Assembly: GCA_018712515.1 (NCBI GenBank)
Contig: DVGW01000003.1
Coordinates: 87,924 to 151,923, forward strand
Length of the DNA: 64,000 nucleotides
Direction of reading: 5' to 3'
Source of the DNA: Aphodovivens avicola
Lineage (GTDB): Bacteria; Actinomycetota; Coriobacteriia; Coriobacteriales; Eggerthellaceae
This document shows, one piece after another, positions 7,480 through 17,145 of this stretch. A program made the translations under genes and the position numbers. The notes under the pieces are model-generated. The model was not told the origin of the DNA. It did not search any database and worked only from the letters and a program-made list of their open reading frames with translations. Each line of letters begins with the position of its first letter. Position 1 is the first letter of the stretch.

Positions 7480-10400
7480 TTCTCATCGCCTGCCAGCTCG
7501 TCGAGGAACTCCGCGACCGGGCGGAGCAGCGAATCGCCTTCCTCGAGCTTGAAATACCTCACCGGCAAGGCGAGCTTGCGCTTGTCCTGCAGGTAGCGCC
7601 CGCCCGCGCGCCGCAGCGGCGTCATCTTGTCGCGGGGGATGTCCACCGGCTCGACGACGAGCTTTCCGCCGGTGACCGACACCGTGCGGATATGGTGCTC
7701 GGACGCGAACGCCTTGATGCGCGCCTTCTCGATGAGGGCGCGCGCCGCGGGCGGCATGTCCGGGCGCTTGGCGAGCAGGTCGCTCTCGATGTCGTCGACC
7801 GCCTGCGGCGTCGCCGCGCTCGCGATCTTGCGGTACCAGAGCACGCGCTCGTCGGCATCCGGAACGTAGTCCTCCGGCAGGTAGGTGTGCCCCGGCACGT
7901 TGACGGTGATGTCCGAGAGCGCGGGCGGAAGGGAGTCCATGGCCTTGAGGTCGCCCTCGCGCGTCGCGCCGACCGCTTGCGCGAGCATCTGCGCGAACAG
8001 GTCGAAGCCGACCGCGCTCATGTTGCCGGACTGCTCGGCTCCCAGCAGGCTGCCCGCTCCGCGGATCTCCAGGTCGCGCATCGCGATGCGCATGCCGCTG
8101 CCCAGGTCGGTGTGCTCGTCGAGCGCGGTCAGGCGCGCCTGCGCCTCCTCGGTCAGGCTCACCTTCTCGGGGAACATGAAGTAGGCGTACGCCTGGGTGG
8201 CCGAGCGTCCGACGCGGCCCTTGAGCTGGTACATCTGCGCGAGGCCCAGGCGCTGGGAGTCCTCGATGATGAGCGTGTTGGTATGCGGGTTGTCGATGCC
8301 GCTCTCGATGATGGTCGTCGCGACCAGCACGTCGAGCTGCCCGGCGGAGAACTCCTCCATCACGCGCTCGAGCTCCTCGCGGCTCATCTGGCCGTGCGCC
8401 ACGCCGACGCGCGCCTCGCCTGCGGCGGCCGTGACGCGGCGCACCGCCTCCTCGATCGAGCGCACGCGGTTGCTGACGTAGTAGACCTGGCCCCCGCGCG
8501 CCAGCTCGCGACGGATCGCGGCGCTCACCAGGTCCGGATCCCACTCGCCCACGTGCACCTCGACGGGGCGGCGCTCGTCGGGGGGCGTCATGATCAGGCT
8601 CATGTCGCGCACGCCCGAAAGCGACATCTGCATCGTGCGCGGGATGGGCGTGGCCGACATCGTCAGCACGTCGATGGACTCGCGCAGGTTTTTGAGCTGC
8701 TCCTTGTGGCCGACGCCGAAGCGCTGCTCCTCGTCGATGATGACCAGGCCCAGGTCATGCGGGTTCACATCGCGGCTGAGCAGCCGGTGCGTGCCCACCA
8801 GGATGTCGACGTCGCCCTCGGCGAAACCCGACAGTGCCGCCGCCTGCTGCGCCTCGCTGCGGAAGCGCGACAGGACCTCGACCGTGACGCCGAACGGCTC
8901 GCAACGCTCCTTGAAGTTGATGTAGTGCTGCTGCGCGAGGATCGTCGTCGGGCACAAGACCATGACCTGCTTGCCGTCCTGCGTCGCCTTGAAGGCGGCC
9001 CGCAGCGCCACCTCGGTTTTGCCGAAACCGACGTCGCCGCAAATGAGGCGGTCCATCGGCTTGGCGGATTGCATGTCGGCCTTGACGTCGGCGATGGCGG
9101 CCAGCTGATCGGGCGTCTCCTGGTACGGGAACGCCTCCTCCATCTCGCGCTGGGCGGGCGTGTCGGGCCCGAAGCGGTACCCCTGCACCGAGGCGCGGCG
9201 CGCGTACACGTCGACGAGGTCGAACGCGAGCTTCTTGGTCGCCTTGCGCGCCTTCTGGAGCGCGCGTGACCAGTCCGCGGTGTTCAGACGCGTCAGACGC
9301 GGGCTCGCGCCCTCGGGCCCGACGTAGCGCGTCACGCGGTCGAGCTGCTCGACCGGCACGTAGAGCTTGTCGCCCTCCGCGTACTCCAGAAGTAGGTAGT
9401 CGCGCGCCGTGCCGTCGATCTCGCGACGCACAAGCTCCTTGAAATGCGCGATGCCGTGCGCCGCGTGCACCACGTAGTCGCCCGGCTTGTAGGGGAACGT
9501 GATGTCGGTGATGTCGACATGACGGCTGGGGCGCGCCGCCGAGGCGCCCTGGGTGTCCGAGATGCTGATCAGGGCGAGCTTCGCCTTAGGGATGATCATG
9601 CCGAGGGGGATCTCGACGTCGACGACGTTGACGACGCCGCGGCGCAGCCGGCGCTTGGCGGCGCCTTCAGTCTCCTCGGGACGCTCGCCGTCGAGGCCGA
9701 TGTCGAGCCGCTCCTGGATCGGGAGGCCGTGGTCGACGAACGCGAGCTTCATGTCCTCGCGCGCGCGCAGGTTGGGCGCGCTGAACACCACGGTGTCGTC
9801 GTTGTCGATGAGGCTGCGCAGGCGCCCGAACAGCTTGTCCGGATGGCCCGCCACCTCGACGCGTTTCACCGGCAGCTCGTCGTCGACCATTCCGCCGACG
9901 CGCATGATCGACAGGTACGTCGCGCGTTGGTTGTCGCCGAAGGAAAGGCGCGACGGGTCGCAGTAGAGCTCCTCGACGGGGATGCTCGTGCCCTTCGCGC
10001 GCACCGCCGCCTCCTCGAATAGGTGCGATGCGTCGTCGAACAGCGAACGCGGCTCGATGAGGACGGTCAGCGCGTCCGGCGGCAGGTAGTCGCCAAGCGT
10101 CTCCAGACCATCGTAGAGCAGCGGAAGCAGCGCGTCGGAGCCCTCGAAGCGCAGGCCGCCGTCGAGCTTCTCCAGCATGTCCCTCAGCGCGGCGTTGGTG
10201 CGCGCGGGCACCTCGAGCTTCTTCCGCGCGCGCGCGAGCGCCTTGCCCGAGCAGGAATGCTCCCGCACCGGGTAGATGTCGACCGAGGGAAGCGCCTGGA
10301 TGGTCTGGCCGGTCGTCGGGACGATGCGGCGGATCTCGTCGAGCTCGTCGCCGAAGAAGTCGAGGCGGACGGGATAGACGAGGTTGCCGGGGAACACGTC

Positions 10401-10979
10401 GACGGTGCCGCCGCGCACGCAGAACGTCCCGGGGCCGTCGAGCTCGCCGGTGTTGGCGTACCCGCGGTCGACGAGCGCCTGCGCCAGGTCCTCGAACTCG
10501 GTGACGCCGGCGCGCTGCGCGCCCGGCATGTCGGAAAGCTCCGATCCCGCGGCGAGCGAGATGGGCAAAAACACCTCTTCGCCGACGGGAGCGAGCGTGC
10601 GGAGGAGCGCCCGGGCGCTCGCGACGACGACCACGTCGCGACCCTCGGCGAGCGCATGCGCCGCCGCCATGCGCTTGGCGACGCAGGAGGGATCGGACGG
10701 CTTGCCGGCAAACACGTTGTCGGTGCGCTCGGGGAAGCGCATGACGCGCTCCTCCCCCAGGTACGCGGCGACCTGCTGGGCGAAGGCGATCGCCGCCTCC
10801 TCCCCCGCGACGACGACGAGCGTCGTCTGCGGCCGGTGGGCGAACCGCGCGGCGGTGAGGAACGGACGCGCGGAGTTGGCGACGCCCAGCGCGGAATCCG
10901 CGCCTTCGTCGAGCTTGCCCCAGAACGTCTCGAGGCATCTCGAGCGCTCCAGGGCGAACGTCAGCGAATCGATGAGCAC
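7476..10979 (-). CDS. mfd: Transcription-repair coupling factor Mfd
   Basis: 1167 aa, full length for the family, with GGGAGGG before the ATG at 10979. Mfd displaces RNA polymerase stalled at DNA lesions and recruits UvrA. Order of domains: N-terminal UvrB-like module (1-350), RNA-polymerase-interacting domain around 495-560 (GDYVVHAAHGIAHF), then RecG-like motor with Walker A GDVGFGKTE at 648-656, the DEEQ box DEEQRFGVGHKE, SATPIPRTMQ and the TRG-like region IESGIDNPHTN, and a C-terminal regulatory domain. The DEEH box of the family is DEEQ here. It heads the mfd-EamA-dipeptidase operon. Confidence 0.97.
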   Translation of the reverse strand: MLIDSLTFALERSRCLETFWGKLDEGADSALGVANSARPFLTAARFAHRPQTTLVVVAGEEAAIAFAQQVAAYLGEERVMRFPERTDNVFAGKPSDPSCVAKRMAAAHALAEGRDVVVVASARALLRTLAPVGEEVFLPISLAAGSELSDMPGAQRAGVTEFEDLAQALVDRGYANTGELDGPGTFCVRGGTVDVFPGNLVYPVRLDFFGDELDEIRRIVPTTGQTIQALPSVDIYPVREHSCSGKALARARKKLEVPARTNAALRDMLEKLDGGLRFEGSDALLPLLYDGLETLGDYLPPDALTVLIEPRSLFDDASHLFEEAAVRAKGTSIPVEELYCDPSRLSFGDNQRATYLSIMRVGGMVDDELPVKRVEVAGHPDKLFGRLRSLIDNDDTVVFSAPNLRAREDMKLAFVDHGLPIQERLDIGLDGERPEETEGAAKRRLRRGVVNVVDVEIPLGMIIPKAKLALISISDTQGASAARPSRHVDITDITFPYKPGDYVVHAAHGIAHFKELVRREIDGTARDYLLLEYAEGDKLYVPVEQLDRVTRYVGPEGASPRLTRLNTADWSRALQKARKATKKLAFDLVDVYARRASVQGYRFGPDTPAQREMEEAFPYQETPDQLAAIADVKADMQSAKPMDRLICGDVGFGKTEVALRAAFKATQDGKQVMVLCPTTILAQQHYINFKERCEPFGVTVEVLSRFRSEAQQAAALSGFAEGDVDILVGTHRLLSRDVNPHDLGLVIIDEEQRFGVGHKEQLKNLRESIDVLTMSATPIPRTMQMSLSGVRDMSLIMTPPDERRPVEVHVGEWDPDLVSAAIRRELARGGQVYYVSNRVRSIEEAVRRVTAAAGEARVGVAHGQMSREELERVMEEFSAGQLDVLVATTIIESGIDNPHTNTLIIEDSQRLGLAQMYQLKGRVGRSATQAYAYFMFPEKVSLTEEAQARLTALDEHTDLGSGMRIAMRDLEIRGAGSLLGAEQSGNMSAVGFDLFAQMLAQAVGATREGDLKAMDSLPPALSDITVNVPGHTYLPEDYVPDADERVLWYRKIASAATPQAVDDIESDLLAKRPDMPPAARALIEKARIKAFASEHHIRTVSVTGGKLVVEPVDIPRDKMTPLRRAGGRYLQDKRKLALPVRYFKLEEGDSLLRPVAEFLDELAGDEK

Positions 10980-11341
10980 GTCTTATCCCTCCCTCTGCGA
11001 AACCCCGCGCCTCCCAGCGCTCGACTGCGCCGGGACGGGAATCGCTCAAACCACGAAAAGCCGCGTGAGCGGCGGATGCCCGGGTCGAGGCGGCGATCGG
11101 AACGGCGATCCCCCGCGCCCGCGGGACAGTTCTTGCAATAGAGCGCATCGGCGAGTCGGTCATACCGGCCCCCGCGCCCGTGCGGACAATTCTAGCATTG
11201 TCCCGGCGCATCCGGCGGAAGCTCCGGGCATAAGGAAAGGCCCTCCGCCCGACGGGCACGCGCTCGAGTTTCGAACGCGACCCGCAAGGGACGGAAGGCC
11301 CGCGATGTCGGATGAAAGCGCCGCGAAGGCGCCCTGTCCGA
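10980..11341. other. Intergenic region between mfd and the CMD gene (362 bp)
   Basis: No coding frame here has a ribosome-binding site. It carries the terminator of the CMD-like gene at 11231-11300, and the promoter region of mfd. Two similar sequences (CCCGCGCCCGCGGGACA near 11112 and CCCGCGCCCGTGCGGACA near 11170) form an imperfect direct repeat of unknown meaning. Confidence 0.45.
11231..11300 (-). terminator. Branched terminator after the CMD-like gene
   Basis: On the minus strand GGCCTTCCGTCC pairs with GGGCGGAGGGCC (12 bp, two G-U pairs) and is followed by TTTCCTTA. The long interval between the arms can fold into a second hairpin (GCGTTCGA with TCGAGCGC). It begins about 40 bp after the stop of the gene at 11342-12100. 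Confidence 0.55.
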
Positions 11342-12100
11342 TTACAGCTCGGCGGCCTTGTTGATGCAGCTGATGGCGTTGAGGCAGCGCGGGAAGCCCA
11401 GGTACGGGACGAGCTGCGAGACGACCTTGATGAGGAACGCGCGGTCCATGCCCAGGTTCATGTTGCCCTTGGCATGGGCGGTGAGCTGGGCATCGCAGCC
11501 GCCCTGGGCGGTCAGCAGGCACAGCGTCACCAGCTCGCGGTCCTTCAGGCTCAGGCCCTTGCGGGTGTACCAGTCGCCGAAGCAGTTGGAGGACAGCCAC
11601 TCGTTCATATGACGGGTCTCGTCGTCGCCCTGGTTGTAGGACTCGCGCATCTCCTCGCCGAAGATCTCGACCTGCAGCTCGTTGCCGGCGCGACGGCGAT
11701 CCTCATGCGCGACGGTCGCGGTGCCCTCGAGCGGCAGCTCGATGTTGTGCTGGCGGAACACGTCGTTCATCAGCGGGATGAACTTCAGCTGGCGGCCGGC
11801 GCCTTGATAGGCGACCGCCTGGTAGACGATCTCGCGGATCTCGATGGGCTCGATGCCGAACTCGAGCGCCGCGGACACCATCATCGGGAACACCGTCACG
11901 CTCTGGCAGCCGATGAGCGCCGAGATGACGGAGACGAAACGCGTGCGGTCGTCGAGGTCGCTGCTGTTGGGGACCTTGTCGAACGCGAAGTTCTCGTAGA
12001 TGGCGGCAAACTCGGGGTCGGTCTCGGCCAGCGTCGAGGGGACGCCGGCGAACATCTTCGCGCGGTAGTCCTTGGCCGCCTGGGTGATCTTGATTTCCAT
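11342..12100 (-). CDS. Carboxymuconolactone-decarboxylase-like (AhpD-fold) protein
   Basis: 252 aa, with GAGGAG 9 nt before the ATG. It holds two AhpD-like helical repeats. The second contains LTAQGGCDAQLTAHAKGN, matching the active-site helix of the CMD family, but with only one cysteine followed by His instead of the CxxC of peroxidase-active AhpD. Known members are decarboxylases, lactonases or thiol peroxidases. Without the CxxC a peroxidase role is less likely. It is a monocistronic gene on the same strand as, and downstream of, the hydrogenase cluster, with a 211-bp gap. Confidence 0.8.
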   Translation of the reverse strand: MEIKITQAAKDYRAKMFAGVPSTLAETDPEFAAIYENFAFDKVPNSSDLDDRTRFVSVISALIGCQSVTVFPMMVSAALEFGIEPIEIREIVYQAVAYQGAGRQLKFIPLMNDVFRQHNIELPLEGTATVAHEDRRRAGNELQVEIFGEEMRESYNQGDDETRHMNEWLSSNCFGDWYTRKGLSLKDRELVTLCLLTAQGGCDAQLTAHAKGNMNLGMDRAFLIKVVSQLVPYLGFPRCLNAISCINKAAEL

Positions 12101-12311
12101 GGTGAATGCTCCTCACATCCGATTCGCGACCCTGACGCATACGGCGCGTGCCGCAGCGGCCCCGCGCCTCGCAGGGCGGTCGCCTTTTATCTCGGTCAAT
12201 ATACCGTGCTCAAGGCAAAATGGAAGGGCGAATCCGAAGCAGTGCGCGGAAGGACACATTCCCTCCACGCCTCATCGCGTGAAACACCAGGCCGAGTGAG
12301 GAAACGAGAAG

Positions 12312-12932
12312 CTATCGCGATGCCGCTTCAAGCAACTCTTGAGGCACGGCGGACGTGCCGTCTTTGCGCTTGACCTCCACGCCGAGCCTGTACAGCTCGG
12401 CGATCAGGGTTTCGACGAGCAGCGGCAGGGCCTTATAGACTTTGGGCGTGAGTCCGATCGTCACCTCGGCCGGCGAGGAGTTCTCCACCTGCATGCCCAG
12501 GCACAGCCCGTCGGCGGAATACCCGAGCAGCGTCGCGGCGTCGAACAGGTCTATCAGCTTGAGATCGTGAAGCGACGCATTGGCTCCCGCGTGGCGCGCC
12601 ATGGCATCGGGTTGGAAGCGGAACACCGTGCCCGGCTCCGCGTCGGTGCCGTCGACCGCGTCGACGGTGATGATGAAATCGCAGGCATCCACGATGAACA
12701 GCATGTCCATGCTCAGGCAGCCGATGTCGTAAAGCTCGACGTTGCCGGGGATCTCGTACCTCTCCACCAGCTCCTCATACACCGCCGGTCCGACGCCGTC
12801 GTCGAGCATCAGCTTGTTTCCCACGCACAGGACCGCGATCTTCGCCGGACGCTCCCCGACGGGCAGCTGCTCGACGCCCGCGTGCTTGCCCTCGGACACC
12901 CCCGCTGCGGCGGTCTTTCCTTCGGCTGCCAT
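12312..12932 (-). CDS. hyaD: [NiFe]-hydrogenase maturation protease (HyaD/HybD family)
   Basis: 206 aa. After a ~28-residue extension, it has AVLCVGNKLMLDDGVGPAVYEEL, the nickel-binding GNxxxxDDGxG motif, and IITVDAVDGTDAEPG with the second conserved Asp. Known function: removes the C-terminal tail of the hydrogenase large subunit after nickel insertion. The substrate is probably the large subunit at 14188-15855, whose tail follows DPCTACAVH. It starts 3 bp after the stop of the small membrane protein gene. The extra N-terminal stretch is rich in Ala and Gly and may be disordered. Confidence 0.9.
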   Translation of the reverse strand: MAAEGKTAAAGVSEGKHAGVEQLPVGERPAKIAVLCVGNKLMLDDGVGPAVYEELVERYEIPGNVELYDIGCLSMDMLFIVDACDFIITVDAVDGTDAEPGTVFRFQPDAMARHAGANASLHDLKLIDLFDAATLLGYSADGLCLGMQVENSSPAEVTIGLTPKVYKALPLLVETLIAELYRLGVEVKRKDGTSAVPQELLEAASR

Positions 12933-12935
12933 ACG

Positions 12936-13364
12936 CTACTCTCCCATCGTCGGTCGGATGACCAGGTTGTAGTACGTCGCGGCGGCGAGCGCGATCACGC
13001 CGATGGCGACGCAGACGACCGCCCAGACGCGCTGGGATTTGAGGTAGTCCTCCTTGGTTTTGCCGCGCGAGACGGCGCGGTGGGCGGCGATCGGCTGGCC
13101 GATCAGGGTGAACGCGACGGTGATGGCGACCGTGATGGCGAACACGATGACGGCGATCGCGATGGACAGGACGGTGCGCTGCTCGAAGGCCGCGTAGAAG
13201 GTGTTGTCCGCGATGAGCCACAGCGGATAGAAGATGATCGCTGCCCAGATCCCATGCGCGGGCCCCCAGATGGCGGGCATGAAGAACGCGCCGATGTTGA
13301 AGCGGGGAATCCCCTCCATGAACTTCTCCTCGGCGGCGATCTGCTTGTCGGTGAGCTCAGCCAC
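12936..13364 (-). CDS. Small membrane protein of the hydrogenase cluster
   Basis: 142 aa from a GTG at 13364, chosen because GGAGGAAG lies 7 nt upstream. The ORF extends further 5' only into the terminator. Segments at about 20-45, 55-80 and 115-135 are hydrophobic, so it has about three membrane helices; the N-terminus is acidic and cytoplasmic-like (AELTDKQIAAEEKFMEG). The family is not recognised. It sits between the hydrogenase cytochrome b gene, past a terminator, and the maturation protease, and is likely co-transcribed with the latter. A part in membrane assembly of the hydrogenase is inferred from position only. Confidence 0.7.
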   Translation of the reverse strand: MAELTDKQIAAEEKFMEGIPRFNIGAFFMPAIWGPAHGIWAAIIFYPLWLIADNTFYAAFEQRTVLSIAIAVIVFAITVAITVAFTLIGQPIAAHRAVSRGKTKEDYLKSQRVWAVVCVAIGVIALAAATYYNLVIRPTMGE

Positions 13365-13424
13365 AGACGATCTTCCTCCATCCAACCACTTAAACGGCAC
13401 CTCGATAGCCAGATAAGTATACCC

Positions 13425-13464
13425 AAGAACGAAAACGGGGACCCGGCGCAATGCCAGGTCCCCG
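13425..13464 (-). terminator. Terminator after the hydrogenase structural genes
   Basis: Reading on the minus strand, CGGGGACCTGGC pairs with GCCGGGTCCCCG (one mismatch) around a short loop. It is followed by TTTTCGTTCTT. It stands 36 bp after the cytochrome b stop and before the small membrane protein gene. This would make the three structural genes more abundant than the downstream maturation genes. A TATACT hexamer follows the T-run on the minus strand and might be a weak separate promoter. Confidence 0.7.
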
Positions 13465-13499
13465 CCTCTTGTCGGTCTGCGGCTATGCCACCATCCGAA

Positions 13500-14186
13500 C
13501 TAGTGCTTCAGGTCGTCCTCGCCGACGATGACATGCTTGTCGGGATCGTAGACCAGGCCGCCATGCTCCTTGTGGAAGAACATGAGCAGCGTGGGGGCGA
13601 TGCCCTCGATGTTCGCCAGGTAGATGTGGATGAACATGAAGCAGATGAAGACGTACATCAGGAAGTAATGGATGATGCGCATCGACATCGCTCCGCCCAC
13701 CAGCTCGGTGCCGGCGGCAAAGAACGGCAGGTTCATCGTGGTACCCCACAGGCACAAGCCCGTGTAGAACATGACGATGATCAGCACGGGGATCAGCAGG
13801 TAGCTGATCTTCTGCGGAACGCCCAGCTTGGCGCCCAGCGGATGGTCCTTCTTCAGGAACAGGTAGTACTTGATCCAAGCGCCCAGCTGATGACGGTTGT
13901 CCTTCTGGGGCAGCCAGGTCTTGTAGTCCTTGACCTGCTTGCGGGTGCCGCCGGTCGGAGCGGACTTGACGAAGAACGCCAAGATCACGCGAACGATGCA
14001 GTTGATGAACAGCACGAAGCCACAGAAGATGTGCACGCCGCGGGCGATGCCCATGAAGTCGGGCCAGAACGGGAAATGGATGCAGAAACCGGTGACGATC
14101 AGGCAGATCATCGCGATCAGGTTGATCCAGTGCGTGATGACGAACGGCAGCGGATGCGCTTCCTTGTAATGAGCGAGATGCGCCAT
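13500..14186 (-). CDS. hyaC: [NiFe]-hydrogenase cytochrome b subunit
   Basis: 228 aa with four hydrophobic helices, at about 14-36, 48-70, 126-150 and 165-195. Several histidines lie in or near the helices (THWINLIAM, RGVHIFCGF, RIIHYFLMY, FIHIYLAN), as in the HyaC/CybH haem-b family. It takes electrons from the small subunit's Fe-S clusters and passes them to quinone in the membrane. It starts 1 bp from the large-subunit stop, so is translated together with it. Confidence 0.92.
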   Translation of the reverse strand: MAHLAHYKEAHPLPFVITHWINLIAMICLIVTGFCIHFPFWPDFMGIARGVHIFCGFVLFINCIVRVILAFFVKSAPTGGTRKQVKDYKTWLPQKDNRHQLGAWIKYYLFLKKDHPLGAKLGVPQKISYLLIPVLIIVMFYTGLCLWGTTMNLPFFAAGTELVGGAMSMRIIHYFLMYVFICFMFIHIYLANIEGIAPTLLMFFHKEHGGLVYDPDKHVIVGEDDLKH

Positions 14187-14187
14187 C

Positions 14188-15855
14188 TTACTTCACCCCC
14201 CAAGGGCTCGTGACCGTCTCGAAGCTCTTGCCCGTGGCAGGCTCGGTGATGTGGACCGCGCAAGCCGTGCAGGGGTCGAAGCTGTGGACCGTGCGCAGAG
14301 CGTTGATCGGCTTGTCGATCGTGCCGACGGGGCAGCCGATGAGGGCCTGCTCCAGCGGGCCGTTCTCGCCGTTGGCGTTCTTGGGAGCAAGGTTCCACGT
14401 GGACGGGATGATGATCTGGTAACCGGTGATCTTGCCGTCCTTGACCTCTTCGCTGTGGTAGAGGGCGCCGCGCGGAGCCTCCCAGAAGCCCGTGCCCTTG
14501 CCGGAGATCTGCGACGGAGCGCGGAAGTACTCGCTGTCGCCGCTCTTGACGGCCTCGATGAGCTCGTCGACCCACTCGCGCATGAGACCGGCGATGTAGA
14601 GGGTCTCGATCTGGCGGATGGCCGTGCGGCCGAGCGTGGACTGGGCGACGCTGAAGTCGCCGGGTGCGCCGAGCGTCTCCAGCAGGCCGTCGACCTGGTC
14701 GACGATGAAGGGCACGCCGCGGACGTATGCGGAGAACAGACGGGCCATGGAACCGGCCTCCATCGGCTTTCCGTCGTAAGCGGGGCACTTCACCCAGGAG
14801 TAGCGATCCTCGACGTTGTACTCGGTGAACTCGGGCTCGGTGGTGAAGTACGGGGACGTGTAGGTGTCCTCGCCCTTGTACCAGGAGTGGCCGACGTACT
14901 CGGTGATGAGGTTCTCCTGGACGTCGGAGACGTTCAAGTTCTCATCGAGGACGCCCATGGGCATGTAGCGGTTCTTCATCTGCTCGATGTAGTCGCCGCC
15001 GAAGCCCTCGGCGCGCTCGAAGACGCCCCAGGCGATGTAGCGGCCGCAGCCCTTGCCGAAGTTGAACGCCTCGCTGTAGTACGGAGCCAGCGCCAGCGTG
15101 TCGGGGATCATGGTCGCCTCGACCCAGTTGTAGATCTCGTCGCACAGCGCCTTCAGGTCGTCCAGCTTCTGCTGGGTGGGCACGAAGGAGGTGCCGCCGG
15201 GGATCAGGGTCATGACGTGCGGCATCTTGCCGCCGAGCAGGGCAGCCACCTCGGAAGCCTTGGCCTGCATCTTCAGCGCCTCAAGGTAGTGGGCGGTGCA
15301 GATCAGGTCGAGCTCGGGGGGCAGCTTGTAAGCGGTGCCGTCGTCGGCGTCGAACCAGTTGCCCGAGAAGATGGACAGCTGGCCGTTGGCGGCGAAGGCG
15401 GCCAGGCGCTCCTTGAGGGCCACGAAGTCGGAGTTCATGGACGTGCCGGCGGCCTGGGCCAGATCATAGGCGTCGGCCGGGTCGGCGGTGAGCGCGTTCA
15501 GGGGGTTGACGTAGTCCAGCGCAGCCAGGTTGTAGAACCACAGGATGTTGCTGTGCAGGAACTGCGCGCCCTCGATGAGGTTGCGGATGATGCGCGCGTT
15601 GTTCGGAATGGTGATGCCGTAGGCCTTCTCAGCGGCGATGGAGGAGGCATGCGCGTGGGAAACCGGGCAGACGCCGCAGATACGCTGCACGATCTGGGCA
15701 GCGTCCTCGGGCGTGCGGTTCTCCACGACAAGCTCCATGCCGCGGAAGCAGCCGCCGGACACCCATGCATCCGTCACGACGCCGTTCTGAACCTCCATCT
15801 CGACGCGCAGATGACCCTCGATGCGGGTGATCGGGTCGATGACTGAACGAGTCAT
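14188..15855 (-). CDS. hyaB: [NiFe]-hydrogenase large subunit
   Basis: 555 aa. The nickel ligands are visible: C60 and C63 in RICGVCPVSHA, and C529 and C532 in DPCTACAVH. The residues after H535 form a 20-residue tail that the maturation protease should remove. The subunit has no signal peptide; known group 1 enzymes carry it across the membrane with the Tat-signal-bearing small subunit. This is an H2-oxidising group 1 enzyme; assignment to a coriobacterial subgroup of group 1 (possibly 1i) is my inference. It lies 6 bp from the small-subunit stop. Confidence 0.97.
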   Translation of the reverse strand: MTRSVIDPITRIEGHLRVEMEVQNGVVTDAWVSGGCFRGMELVVENRTPEDAAQIVQRICGVCPVSHAHASSIAAEKAYGITIPNNARIIRNLIEGAQFLHSNILWFYNLAALDYVNPLNALTADPADAYDLAQAAGTSMNSDFVALKERLAAFAANGQLSIFSGNWFDADDGTAYKLPPELDLICTAHYLEALKMQAKASEVAALLGGKMPHVMTLIPGGTSFVPTQQKLDDLKALCDEIYNWVEATMIPDTLALAPYYSEAFNFGKGCGRYIAWGVFERAEGFGGDYIEQMKNRYMPMGVLDENLNVSDVQENLITEYVGHSWYKGEDTYTSPYFTTEPEFTEYNVEDRYSWVKCPAYDGKPMEAGSMARLFSAYVRGVPFIVDQVDGLLETLGAPGDFSVAQSTLGRTAIRQIETLYIAGLMREWVDELIEAVKSGDSEYFRAPSQISGKGTGFWEAPRGALYHSEEVKDGKITGYQIIIPSTWNLAPKNANGENGPLEQALIGCPVGTIDKPINALRTVHSFDPCTACAVHITEPATGKSFETVTSPWGVK

Positions 15856-15861
15856 GCGGGC

Positions 15862-17145
15862 TTACCTCCCTTCTTCGTTGTCGGATTCGACGGCCTTGGC
15901 GGAGGCGGTGCCGGCGTTCTCCTTGGCCAGCTGCTTGTTCTCCTCGGTCGTCAGGTCGTATTTGCCGATGGAAGCCTCGGGGTGCTTGGCATCCCAGGCG
16001 CGGACGGGCTCGAAGTCGGCGCCGCCGTCCATGCGGCCGGAGATCTTCATGCCGAAGCCGTGCACGACGAGCGCGGCGGCCAGCAGGCCCGTGATGCCCA
16101 GGGCGATCGTGCCGGGCTGGATCATCCAGTCGCCGATCAGCAGGTCGCGATGACGCTTGAAGAACGGCGTGTTGACCTCGACCCAGTTGTCGCCGGGATC
16201 GTTGGGGTTGGCCTCGCAGCAGCCGATGCAGGGGGCGCCGGCCTGGACGCACCAGCTGCGGCGGTTGTTCCACAGCGTGACGCCGCAGGTGGACTTGGTC
16301 TGCGGACCGCGGCAGCCCACCGGATACAGGCAGTAGCCCTTGGCCTCCTCCTCGGAGCCGAACTCGTAGACGAACTCGCCGTTCTCGAAATGACCGCGAC
16401 GCTCGCAGTTGTCGTGGATCGTCTGGTCGAAGATCAGGGCGGGCTTGTTGTCCGGAGTCAGCTTGGGCAGCTGGTTCATCATGACGACGTCGACCAGCAC
16501 GGCCATCAACCACTCGGGGTTGGCCGGGCAGCCGGGGACGTTGACGACCGGCACGTCGATGCCGACCTTCTGCAGATACTGCTGGACGCCCAGCGCGCCG
16601 GCGGAGTTGGGGTTGGCACCCATCCAGCCGCCGTTGACCGCGCAAGAACCCAGCGCCACGACGGCGTTGGCGTTCGCGGCGGCCTCGACCAGATGCTCCG
16701 TGCCGGGCATGTCGGCCACGCGCAGCGCCTGGCCTCCCCAGCCCTCCAGCACGGCACCCTCGTAGATGAGGATGTAGTTGCCGGCCTCGATCGTCTGCGC
16801 CTTGGCCTCCTCCATGGAGTGGCCGGCGGCGGCGGACAGGGTCTCGGAGTAGTTCAGGGAGATCATCTCCAGAACCACCGTGGCCGGATCAGGCGTCTCC
16901 ACCTGGGCGAAGGACTCCGTGCAGCCCGTGCAGGAAGCACCCTCGATCCAGATGACCGGATACAGATTGCCCCTCGTTGCACCGATCACGGATTCCTCGA
17001 GCGCCTGCGCCACACGCGGAGCAGCGAGCTCGCCCAGCCCGGCCGCGACGGCGATAGCGCCGCAGAGTTTCATGAAGCTGCGACGCGTTACGCCACGCGC
17101 CTCGAGCATGCCCTGAAACTCAGTAGCCATGGCTTCAGTTCCCAT
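15862..17145 (-). CDS. hyaA: [NiFe]-hydrogenase small subunit with Tat signal
   Basis: 427 aa from the ATG at 17145, which has AGGAGG 7 nt upstream; an in-frame GTG 6 bp earlier lies too close to that site. Residues 20-26 TRRSFMK form a twin-arginine motif, followed by a hydrophobic stretch and ending near AQA. The proximal cluster ligands begin at C72 and C75 (CTGC). The HDNCERRGHF, GYCLYPVGC and CIGCCEA regions supply ligands of the distal and medial clusters. A membrane segment near residue 340-365 (TIALGITGLLAAALVVHGF) anchors it outside the membrane, and a charged ~65-residue tail follows on the cytoplasmic side. It is the first gene of the operon. Confidence 0.97.
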   Translation of the reverse strand: MGTEAMATEFQGMLEARGVTRRSFMKLCGAIAVAAGLGELAAPRVAQALEESVIGATRGNLYPVIWIEGASCTGCTESFAQVETPDPATVVLEMISLNYSETLSAAAGHSMEEAKAQTIEAGNYILIYEGAVLEGWGGQALRVADMPGTEHLVEAAANANAVVALGSCAVNGGWMGANPNSAGALGVQQYLQKVGIDVPVVNVPGCPANPEWLMAVLVDVVMMNQLPKLTPDNKPALIFDQTIHDNCERRGHFENGEFVYEFGSEEEAKGYCLYPVGCRGPQTKSTCGVTLWNNRRSWCVQAGAPCIGCCEANPNDPGDNWVEVNTPFFKRHRDLLIGDWMIQPGTIALGITGLLAAALVVHGFGMKISGRMDGGADFEPVRAWDAKHPEASIGKYDLTTEENKQLAKENAGTASAKAVESDNEEGR

